A DNA stretch of 64,000 nucleotides from Owenia fusiformis (lineage: Eukaryota; Annelida; Polychaeta; Sabellida; Oweniidae): contig CAIIXF020000001.1 in the NCBI GenBank assembly GCA_903813345.2, forward strand, positions 58,421,885 through 58,485,884. The letters are read 5' to 3'. Below, one piece after another: positions 58,201 to 64,000 of the stretch. The notes below the pieces were generated by a model. It searched no databases and was not told the DNA's origin. It saw only the letters and a program-made list of their open reading frames with translations. Position numbers and translations under genes: made by a program. Within the stretch, counting starts at the first letter, position 1. Each line of letters begins with the position of its first letter.

Positions 58201-60054
58201 AAGAAATGGTTCCTCTAATTGATATTTTTGTGCAAAAAATTTCACTGCAATTTCCACAGGAAAGTAGTACATCATAACAGACTGACTTCTAGTCAGTCTG
58301 TTGGATACATACTAACATACTTACATCAGTGGCATAACCAGGATTTTGATTGTGAAAACTTGGGGTCCGGGGACATCCCCCTCGGAAAGGGGCCAGAATC
58401 ACTTTTGGCGATGAATATTGCGATGTATCGATTAATCACGACAACACTATCAATGTCTAGTATTGACAAAAAGTTACTGAAGCACTCTAGAAGTGACATT
58501 CCATGCTTAAAAATGATATTTTGTAGGATTTGAGTGATTGGATGACATTTGCAACAGTAGGTCCAATAAGATCTTTTGTAAATTAGCAAATCTAAATGAA
58601 AATAAACGCTAACGGTATGATAATTTATTATACACCAATACAGTTTAGTTTTTGCAGATCTGAAAGGTGGGCGATAATATATTATTTTTCTTGTTGAAAT
58701 TTTGACACCGACTTTACAGGAATCTGGAATACAATAAAGTAATAATGCAATCTTAAATGTAAGAGAAATAACATTATCTAATAAAAAATATACAAAATAT
58801 GTGATATAACTCTAAACATTACACCAAAAATGTTAAAAATTGAGACAATTTTTTTGAGATTTTACCTGCATATTTCTAAATTCTCAACTTGTTTCAGTGA
58901 AACGAAAATGTAATATAGAAAATGTTTGGCACTGCCTTTGCCATTTTCATGAACTAGAGCTTTTGATGATGATTATTTCTCATATTTGACATTACATTTT
59001 CAATTATATTTATTCAGGCAGATGAAGTTCACACATTCAATTGGTAAACTGAAGATATATGACTTTTAGTTCTACACTGAGCTCAATAGTACTTCGTTAG
59101 CTTATGGGTCTGTAAGAGGTACCTGCCTTTTGTAACACATGATTGCCACAAATTCAACATTGTAAAGGGAACTTTTGAATTGGCTTACATTGTATCTTAT
59201 AAATATACAGTCAAAACAGTAATGTTTGTGAGTACTTTGAATTTAAAAAATAAGCAATCAAATGACCATATTGAAACAGTTTATGTAAAAATAGAAAAAT
59301 TTTATTTTTCCTAACTTTTGTTTGTTTGTTTTCTAGTTTAGCTATCATATCTGTGTCCCCTTATATTTTGATACTTCTCTGCCATGTTATTATCGGAAAA
59401 ATTAACATGGCTGAAACTCCCTAATTTACAAAAGGCCATAGCTTTGCTGCACATTATACATTACTATCTGGAATATACAAAAGTTAGGATAAATATAAAT
59501 GTTTCTATTTTTACATAAACTGTTTCAAAATGGTCATTTGATTGCTTATTTTTTAAATTCAAAGTACTCACAAACATTACTGTTTTGACTATAGTGCAAT
59601 AAACAAAATACTTTGCACATTTGGGTCTTTACAGTATTCCTTCCATGCAAGAAGAATGTTCATAGGGTGGGTTCATTAAAGCTTTGAAATAAAGAATACT
59701 TGAAAAAGTAGCTGCGAAATTGACAAGTGTATATTTAAGAAAAGGGGGTCATATCAAACATTGACTAGTTTAATGCATTAACTTTGTCGTTTGTACCTAC
59801 AAACTTTACATCAGAGAGATAGTGACTGAACTATGCTCAGTGAAATTTTGGTGCATTTTAGAGGAAAAATAAAGGTTTTGTGTTCAAAAAACAAATGTTC
59901 CGATTTTTTTGGACCACCCTGTATATGGCAGATTTAAAAGTTGGACCAAGTGTTCACATTGACAGGTGTGCAGATAAGATGTGTACAGATACACAATCTT
60001 ACAACATAATCATTCCATTCAATATGACAATATCTTACTCACTTCGAGAGCCAT
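34299..60054 (-). CDS. APOOL: MICOS complex subunit MIC26/MIC27 (APOO/APOOL-like), eight coding exons over 26 kb
   Basis: Exons on the minus strand: 60054-60043, 56000-55893, 55223-55095, 54835-54781, 54484-54389, 53853-53707, 35686-35577 and 34430-34299 (stop). Phases agree and give 262 residues (human APOOL 268). Landmarks are LSYKVFAAEDK, LPIYDVPSND, PRAGVITVAGLGGIVAGYKG (first membrane segment with glycine zipper), VISMTAALSLCYPNQAVDI (second segment), and a C-terminal DKDMYTTRS that resembles the end of vertebrate APOOL. The family sits in the inner mitochondrial membrane and supports crista junctions in the MICOS complex. The first exon (MALE) is only 12 coding nt and is chosen from phase and a GTGAGT donor, so it is the least certain part. 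Intron 6 (35687-53706) carries the homeobox cluster. Confidence 0.9.
36120..37000 (+). repeat. Promoter-like module array upstream of homeobox gene 1
   Basis: CCAAT boxes lie at 36442, 36608 and 36771, about 165 bp apart. The first two are followed by TATAAAA exactly 35 bp later (36477, 36643). Modules also share CTTGATCTTAATCC, CCAGGGGGTGA and GGATCAAAG. A 60-70 bp piece starting near AGGGGGTGATTCAGAGAGAT is duplicated at 36890-36995. The left part (36120-36440) is more decayed. Confidence 0.85.
37002..37039 (+). promoter_or_regulatory. Core promoter of homeobox gene 1 (CCAAT and TATA)
   Basis: CCAATCAGA at 37002 and TATATAAG at 37033, 31 bp apart; the same spacing occurs at the other three intact homeobox genes. 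The start codon follows at 37128. Confidence 0.8.
37128..38054 (+). CDS. TALE-class homeobox gene 1 (SPILE-like), intronless
   Basis: Single exon, 308 residues, between a CCAAT/TATA promoter and AATAAA at 38171. An FSIRSLL motif at residues 32-38 fits the eh1 consensus for Groucho/TLE corepressor binding. A central helical block (about 100-190) has no recognised domain. The homeodomain (about 223-283) has LETWYAVN in helix 1, PYPT in the loop and VRKWFCNKR in helix 3 with the invariant Asn. The tail is VPNSSVQSWM. The PYP loop identifies the TALE superclass; the divergent, multiplied form suggests the spiralian SPILE group, which is an inference. This copy has NSPYP where its relatives have NSHSPYP or NSHNPYP, a 6-bp loss in the TALE loop. 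Probable nuclear DNA-binding repressor. Confidence 0.9.
   Translation: MAYECDTPARHAMFKTATPVSKKTTNTFGSPFSIRSLLNLSDETSFESTPQSKVATCSSSIMSSLSSHPADLTRTLAADINTPAKMSQSPKTVSPQLIPVPACISALEEHFYSLKHQMRDPTKLLELEVYYRQQVHQLEYGRYAHLTTCLPMYQHAINIQFDHQLRQLVDQVECSMRILETSTITKDSIRNNLTIREAGNSLESYLPQPIMTSTPKKKSGILKKKYRNRGVYSYHAKEVLETWYAVNSPYPTTDIILSLATKAGLSTSQVRKWFCNKRHQCGHVNRKLVRHLHQHNEPVPNSSVQSWM
38171..38176 (+). terminator. Polyadenylation signal of homeobox gene 1
   Basis: AATAAA about 120 bp after the stop. The same position and context recur after genes 2 and 3. Confidence 0.7.
38430..39355 (+). repeat. Promoter-like module array upstream of homeobox gene 2
   Basis: CCAAT boxes at 38521, 38686, 38851, 39030 and 39193, spaced 163-180 bp, lead to the gene's own CCAAT at 39357. 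TATAAAA follows 35 bp after those at 38851 and 39030; other units have the decayed form TTAAAAAA. Each unit also holds TTGATCTTAATCC, an AAGCTTATAACC block, CCAGGGGGTGA and a GGATCAAAG block. Confidence 0.9.
39357..39394 (+). promoter_or_regulatory. Core promoter of homeobox gene 2
   Basis: CCAATCAGA at 39357 and TATATAAG at 39388, 31 bp apart. Start codon at 39483. Confidence 0.8.
39483..40403 (+). CDS. TALE-class homeobox gene 2 (SPILE-like), intronless
   Basis: 306 residues in one exon, nearly identical to gene 1 in both coding and flanking DNA, so a recent tandem duplicate 2,355 bp away. It has the eh1-like FSIRSLL at residues 32-38, a helical central block, and a homeodomain at about 219-281 with the full loop NSHSPYPT. 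Helix 3 reads VRKWFCNNRHQ, with Asn instead of Lys after the invariant Asn. The tail VPNSSVQSWM is kept. AATAAA lies at 40523. The truncated copy at 44051 shares this gene's distinctive changes (KYCNRG, FCNNRH), so it came from this copy or its close ancestor. Expected role: nuclear transcription factor, probably a repressor. Confidence 0.9.
   Translation: MAYKYDTPARHAMFKTATPVSKKTTNTFESPFSIRSLLNLSDETSFESTPQSEVATCSSIMSSLASQDSRTLAANINTPAKMSQSPKTVSPQQIPVPACISALEEHFYSLKHQMRDPTKQLELEVFYRQQAHQLEYGRYAHLSNCLPMHQHAINIQFDHQLRLLVDQVEHSMRILKTSTITKDSISNNLATREAGNSLENRLPQPIMTSTPKKKSGILKKKYCNRGVYSYHAKEVLETWYAVNSHSPYPTTDIILSLATKAGLSTSQVRKWFCNNRHQCGHVNRKLVRHLHQHNEPVPNSSVQSWM
40523..40528 (+). terminator. Polyadenylation signal of homeobox gene 2
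   Basis: AATAAA about 120 bp after the stop, within the conserved 3' UTR that all copies share. Confidence 0.7.
40750..41547 (+). repeat. Promoter-like module array upstream of homeobox gene 3
   Basis: CCAAT boxes at 40882, 41048, 41224 and 41387, then the gene's own at 41549. TATAAAA follows at 35 bp for 41048 (41083) and 41224 (41259). One fewer module than at gene 2. Confidence 0.9.
41549..41586 (+). promoter_or_regulatory. Core promoter of homeobox gene 3
   Basis: CCAATCAGA at 41549 and TATATAAG at 41580, again 31 bp apart. Start codon at 41675. Confidence 0.8.
41675..42574 (+). CDS. TALE-class homeobox gene 3 (SPILE-like), intronless
   Basis: 299 residues in one exon, 2,192 bp after gene 2. 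It keeps the eh1-like FSIRSLL (residues 32-38), central block, homeodomain (about 212-274, NSHSPYPT loop, VRKWFCNKRHQ) and VPNSSVQSWM tail. Relative to genes 1 and 2 it has short in-frame losses in the linker after MSSL, and more substitutions in the first third (TKKTSSTFES, LREETSLES), so it diverged earlier than genes 1 and 2 did from each other. AATAAA lies at 42686. Expected to be a nuclear DNA-binding repressor like its neighbours. Confidence 0.9.
   Translation: MAFKYDTPARHAMFKTATPVTKKTSSTFESPFSIRSLLNLREETSLESTQPAKLAPSSIMSSLTLAANINTPAKMSQSPKTVSPQLIPVPACISALEEHFYSLKHQMRDPTKLLELEVFYRQQAHQLEYGRYAHLSSCLPMHQHAINIQFGHQLRLLVDQVEHSIRILETSTITKDSICNNLAIRETGNSLKNRLPQPIMTSTPKKKSGILKKKYRNRGVYSYHAKEVLETWYAVNSHSPYPTTDIIVSLATKAELSTSQVRKWFCNKRHQCGHVNRKLVRHLHQHNEPVPNSSVQSWM
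42686..42691 (+). terminator. Polyadenylation signal of homeobox gene 3
   Basis: AATAAA about 115 bp after the stop, in the shared 3' UTR context. Confidence 0.7.
42750..43620 (+). repeat. Promoter-like module array upstream of the truncated homeobox copy
   Basis: Several CCAATCAGATCACT-type modules (for example near 43192, 43340 and 43506) with CCAGGGGGTGA and GGATCAAAG motifs, more decayed than the others. The array leads into a LINE fragment, not into an intact promoter. Confidence 0.75.
43717..44050 (+). mobile_element. Non-LTR retrotransposon endonuclease fragment
   Basis: An open frame reads FDQLIKEPTRITPTSATCID followed by LTVTNVPG, then IGSSDHCSIF. The SDH motif and EPTRIT-type block are hallmarks of the C-terminal part of APE-type LINE endonucleases (CR1/L2-like). 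The fragment stops at the point where homeobox sequence begins (44051), with AAATCTGGG-type sequence at the joint. Neither end of a full LINE is present. Confidence 0.75.
44051..44332 (+). pseudogene. 5'-truncated copy of a SPILE-like homeobox gene
   Basis: From 44051 the DNA matches gene 2 from the KSGILKKKYCNRG position through the homeodomain (LETWYAVNSHSPYPT, VRKWFCNNRHQ) to the VPNSSVQSWM tail and stop, and then the 3' UTR to about 44458. The N-terminal two thirds, including the eh1-like motif, and the promoter are missing. An in-frame stop lies a few codons before the joint. An isolated frame could start at Met 44114 only by using a non-ATG codon. Most likely not functional as a full factor, although the homeodomain half remains open. 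Confidence 0.85.
44459..46280. mobile_element. Unclassified 1.8-kb insertion with internal repeats, in the 3' UTR of the truncated copy
   Basis: The host sequence AATAAAGTATA is present on both sides (about 44448-44458 and 46279-46291), an apparent target-site duplication of about 11 bp. The left part has AAGACTCCAGAT and the right end has GACTCCAGATTTTCATCTGG, a terminal hairpin. Inside, blocks such as GAAGTCGGATCGAAATTTGG and CGCCATATCTCAAAA recur three or four times. No transposition gene seen. Confidence 0.6.
44511..44712. repeat. GAGTAGGTAGCT minisatellite
   Basis: About sixteen imperfect 12-bp units (GTAGCTGAGTAG and variants) in a row, ending in GTAGG repeats. It lies within the insertion at 44459. 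Confidence 0.85.
46359..48314. repeat. Recent 992-bp tandem duplication
   Basis: The block starting AAGTTTCCCATTGGTGGACC at 46359 recurs at 47351, and the two copies differ at only a few bases (for example near 46866/47858 and 46961/47953). Each copy contains a homeobox-type promoter module segment and a MITE with CTACTCGCATCTGAGTAAT ends. Identical 75-residue open frames on the minus strand inside both copies are by-products. Confidence 0.95.
48315..48665 (+). repeat. Orphan promoter-like modules
   Basis: Modules with CCAATCAGATCACTGCATTT (48498), CCAGGGGGTGA and GGATCAAAG lie here without a homeobox gene downstream on the plus strand. The next coding sequence is the 3' end of the opposite-strand gene. 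Confidence 0.8.
49107..49112 (-). terminator. Polyadenylation signal of homeobox gene 4
   Basis: TTTATT in CAATTTTATTACAC reads AATAAA on the minus strand, about 115 bp past the stop, the same distance as in the plus-strand copies. Confidence 0.65.
49228..50175 (-). CDS. TALE-class homeobox gene 4 (SPILE-like), intronless, divergent
   Basis: 315 residues in one exon on the strand of the host MICOS gene. It shares with genes 1-3 the start (MANKYDTPARRALFETA), the eh1-like FSIRTLL at residues 38-44, the IPVPACISALEE block and the tail VPSSSVQSW. The homeodomain (about 228-290) has NSHNPYPSTDI, very close to the classical TALE loop, and VRKWFSNKRLR in helix 3, with Ser before the invariant Asn where the other copies have Cys. 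It is clearly the oldest split in the cluster. The promoter has the same CCAAT-31-TATA layout on the minus strand, so duplication included an inversion. Confidence 0.9.
   Translation of the reverse strand: MANKYDTPARRALFETACSVDTKTPVTKKTTHTFESPFSIRTLLNLREETSSQSTQPTEVPPRSIMSSLASHPSFNELSKALAADINTREMPSQLIQTVSPQLIPVPACISALEERIYSLKCQLSDPTKLLELESFYHHQTRQVESERYTHLSNCLPMHQHTINIQCDHQLRLLIGRVKRSIRLLETSLITQDNISYNLAAFESRNSLEEFPPQPIMTSTPKKQSGNPRKSHRHAVYRQQSTAVLETWYAVNSHNPYPSTDIIISLANQADLTTSQVRKWFSNKRLRGGRVSRKLLNHLHHQNELVPSSSVQSWI
50261..50298 (-). promoter_or_regulatory. Core promoter of homeobox gene 4
   Basis: On the minus strand CCAATCAGA begins at 50298 and TATATAAG at 50267, 31 bp apart as in genes 1-3. 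Start codon at 50175. Confidence 0.8.
50300..51010 (-). repeat. Promoter-like module array upstream of homeobox gene 4
   Basis: Reverse-oriented CCAAT boxes (ATTGG on the plus strand) lie near 50470, 50631, 50790 and 50950, about 160-165 bp apart, with TTTTATA 35 bp after the one at 50635. The same TTGATCC, CACCCCCTGG and TAAGCTTATAA motifs occur in each unit. Confidence 0.88.
51127..53218. mobile_element. Non-autonomous Mutator-like element with perfect 9-bp target duplication
   Basis: Terminal inverted repeats begin GGTTATAATGAAAACACGCG and match perfectly for about 36 bp. They continue into GCGCTA-rich sequence. AATAAAATC flanks both sides (51118-51126 and 53219-53227). A 9-bp duplication and GC-rich ends fit Mutator-like elements. 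The 2.1-kb body has no transposase frame and contains two GTAGCC-type MITEs. Confidence 0.85.
52329..52459. repeat. GCCCGTAGCC-family MITE nested in the Mutator-like element
   Basis: CCAGGCCCGTAGCCAG on the left and AGCTGGCTACGGGC on the right are inverted. A more decayed copy lies at 52157-52246. Confidence 0.65.
53998..54290 (-). repeat. Inverted copy of the CTACTCGCATCTGAGTAAT MITE
   Basis: TTACTCAGATGCGAGTAGGT, CAGTTTCGCCACCAGGTGG and GGTCTATGGGGAATCTCCCC match, in reverse, the MITE within the duplication at 46359-48314. It lies between two MICOS exons. Confidence 0.8.
55734..55850. repeat. 117-bp fold-back palindrome
   Basis: ATTTGAAGTGCAATACAGGA on the left is exactly mirrored by TCCTGTATTGCACTTCAAAT on the right. 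Inner parts (ATTCTGTATTGGCAC and GTGCCAATACTGAAT) also pair, leaving a loop of only about 20 bp. Confidence 0.8.
56502..56582 (+). repeat. tRNA-derived SINE head (tRNA-Gln-like) or tRNA pseudogene
   Basis: GGTGTAATGGTTAGAGCTCTG resembles the A-box half of a tRNA-Gln, and GGATTCAAATC (56555-56565) is a B-box. The acceptor stem does not close, so it is not a functional tRNA. SINE-like sequence may extend to about 56690. It lies in an intron of the MICOS gene. Confidence 0.6.
56884..57021. repeat. 138-bp fold-back palindrome
   Basis: AACAAATATTTCACTCTAT pairs with ATAGAGTGAAATATTTGTT, and the inner GGTGAATACCTGTA and TGATATTCCAC pair with their reverse complements around CGAAGCCCGAAGG. Confidence 0.8.
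57022..57311. repeat. MITE with TTATTATATCACTGTCTAGC ends
   Basis: The left TTATTATATCACTGTCTAGC and the right GCTAGATAGTGATATAATAA are inverted copies about 290 bp apart. It directly abuts the palindrome at 56884, so both may belong to one element. Confidence 0.65.
57506..57993. mobile_element. Non-autonomous DNA element with CAGGCCTGTCAACT ends and a poly-G tract
   Basis: CAGGCCTGTCAACT at the left and AGTTGACAGGCCTG at the right are perfect inverted ends, flanked on both sides by TATAAG (57500-57505 and 57994-57999). A run of 27 G lies at 57711-57737. The right half shares sequence with 16205-16445. No protein frame is convincing. Confidence 0.75.
58000..59208. other. Non-coding part of the first intron of the MICOS gene
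   Basis: AT-rich. A degraded GTGGCATAACCAGG repeat piece lies near 58329. Nothing else recognised. Confidence 0.4.
59209..59594. repeat. Inverted repeat with arms of about 95 bp
   Basis: AGTCAAAACAGTAATGTTTG at the left is mirrored by CAAACATTACTGTTTTGACT at the right. The arms extend to AAACAGTTTATGTAAAAATAG, with about 190 bp between them. Confidence 0.85.
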
Positions 60055-60094
60055 GTTAGATTTTGAAACTTATTATATCAAAATCCAAATAGCT

Positions 60095-60160
60095 TTCGCA
60101 GGAAGTAAACAATATCGTCTTGAAATACGAGTATGGTTTACTGTGCTGCCATCTTTATAG
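60095..60160 (-). promoter_or_regulatory. Possible promoter elements of the MICOS gene
   Basis: Just upstream of the proposed first exon are CAGGAAGT (an ETS-type core, near 60100) and GCTGCCATCTT (a YY1-type core on the minus strand, near 60141), both frequent at nuclear genes for mitochondrial proteins. No start site is defined. Confidence 0.3.
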
Positions 60161-60652
60161 CGGCCCAGAACCTATGGTTTACAAAAGGGTGAATGGATTT
60201 TTTTTCCAAAGCGATAATTTATTCCTCCTGTACCCAAGAATATACATGTAGTGGTCAGGAACACTTTTGTATCAAAAGATTCAAGAGACTAATGCATCAG
60301 AATGTTTTGTCAATCCTTAGTGATTTGCAACTGCAAAGATCTACTCCATCCAAATCCTTGATCATATTGTTTTATCTACAAATATTTTATATGAAGTTAA
60401 TATTATGAAGTGACATGTGTTCTAGGATGAAGTCACAATTGGTTTAGAAATCCCCCAAATTGGGTCCTGGTTCTGCTTAATATGTAATATCTATCCTATA
60501 TGGCAAAAGAACAGATTCTTAGCTTTTATGACTCCAAATAAGTTGATTTTCTACTAGTCATGAAAATGATGAACACGTGGGAATTCTTCAGATATGTTAA
60601 AATAATATAGATGGCAGGTCTTCATATTACCAACAATGCCAATGATCACAAC

Positions 60653-61043
60653 TAGGGGTCCCACGATACAGTATCTTCAATTTCGATACGAGCAACGATA
60701 TTTACCTCACGATACGATACAAACAATACGAGCAATGTAAGTGCATAACAAATAAATTTATTTAATAAAAACAAATACGTTAACAAGACAAATGTCTTTC
60801 TTTTTCTCCATTTATTACCGGAAACTGGAAATACATTCTACGCCGGATTATGCTAGGCGGATAACAAAATGGAAACAGAACAATGGGTAGATACAATCGT
60901 ATTTAAGCTGCTTTGGAGCATGATTTTGCTGTTTTGGGGAGTTAAAAATGATACAATTTTTTAACTGATATTCAAGGTGAGTATCGATACGCTCGTATCG
61001 TGGCGTATTGCTCGAGCAAATCCGAGCAATTGCGGGACCCCTA
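60653..61043. mobile_element. 391-bp hAT-type MITE
   Basis: TAGGGGTCCCACGATAC at the left and GCGGGACCCCTA at the right are inverted ends. The flanks ATCACAAC (60645-60652) and ATCTCAAC (61044-61051) match at 7 of 8 positions, an 8-bp duplication as made by hAT transposases. The arms carry ACGATAC / GTATCG repeats. Confidence 0.75.
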
Positions 61044-61128
61044 ATCTCAACACATCAACAGATCTCAAACATAATGGCATAATCACTGAACTAAAAGTAC
61101 ATTCTTTTGGTATATATTTTTGCAATTT

Positions 61129-61134
61129 TTTATT
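61129..61134 (-). terminator. Polyadenylation signal of NACA
   Basis: TTTATT reads AATAAA on the minus strand, about 100 bp past the NACA stop. Confidence 0.6.
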
Positions 61135-61233
61135 CATGGCTTGGGAGATATGGTACATATATTAGCATTGTTCATAGAAAATCAAGTAAAAACAAAACAG
61201 AATACAAATGAGATATCAATCAGTCCATCAAGA

Positions 61234-63482
<2,249 letters not shown>

Positions 63483-63971
63483 GATTATTATTCTGAAAAT
63501 ACCACGATTGATTATTAGACTAAACGACAAATCAAGATATTTTTACAAATAAGCAAGCTGAAAGTCACATTCCAAGACATCCTTGTCTGTCAGACATGAC
63601 GATCAAAACCTGGATAACCTGAAAATGAATGAACATTATTTCTACTTCAAACTTTTCCTTTTGTTGACTATTTCATATATAGAATACACCAATTTATTAA
63701 TTAGTATCTAATTATACCGACAAATCTATTACCGGCTCTAGTACATTGACTATATTCGTCAGACTAAAACAAATGTGATGGAATGTCAGAATCAACAAGA
63801 ATTTGAAGTTTGACAACATGCCTATTTTGAAGGAAGAATATGAAAGATTTATCATAAATAAGACCACAAAAATCAATCAAATCCATTAATAATATACAAA
63901 AGTTCTTTATATAAGCCTTATATACTGTAACAATGGGGGATAAAGCTGATGTAAGACGATTTTTTACATAC

Positions 63972-64000
63972 CTTCACTGAGACTTTTGTCACAGATTCCA
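63972..64000 (-). other. NACA: Possible NACA 5' UTR exon at the window edge
   Basis: On the minus strand CTCAGTGAAG is followed by GTATGT (63971-63966), a good donor site that could pair with the acceptor at 63493. The upstream part is outside the window. Confidence 0.35.

Overview
The window is animal nuclear DNA, AT-rich, with short GT-AG exons, long introns and many fold-back and inverted-repeat elements. A cluster of TALE-class homeobox genes resembling the spiralian-specific SPILE family points to a spiralian (a mollusc, brachiopod, annelid or relative). I cannot name the species.

Layout. (1) SETD9, minus strand, 2372-6272, six coding exons. (2) SLC12A8, plus strand, 15695-30051, thirteen coding exons plus a duplicated alternative exon. 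Its introns hold a 2.1-kb palindromic element, a LINE remnant, and a 68-bp tandem array built from the splice acceptor and 5' part of its sixth coding exon. (3) A MICOS subunit gene (APOO/APOOL, MIC26/MIC27), minus strand, 60054-34299, eight coding exons. Its sixth intron (35687-53706, 18 kb) contains the homeobox cluster: three intact plus-strand genes, one 5'-truncated plus-strand copy joined to a LINE endonuclease fragment, and one divergent minus-strand gene. (4) NACA, minus strand, 63482-61234, five coding exons; its 5' UTR exon lies at or beyond the right edge.

The least expected feature is the homeobox cluster. The genes are intronless, with CCAAT and TATATAA boxes exactly 31 bp apart. 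Upstream of each is an array of roughly 165-bp modules. Each module repeats a CCAAT box, and many carry a TATAAAA box 35 bp after it, so every gene sits behind a ladder of promoter-like units. Module arrays without a gene also occur. The proteins share an N-terminal FSIRxLL motif that fits the eh1 Groucho/TLE-binding consensus, a central helical block, a TALE homeodomain and an invariant C-terminal tail.

The four conserved genes are housekeeping types: lysine methyltransferase-like, cation-chloride-cotransporter family, cristae organisation, and ribosome-associated chaperone. Nothing suggests they act together. SLC12A8 and the MICOS gene are convergent, and all exon phases given below were checked by hand.
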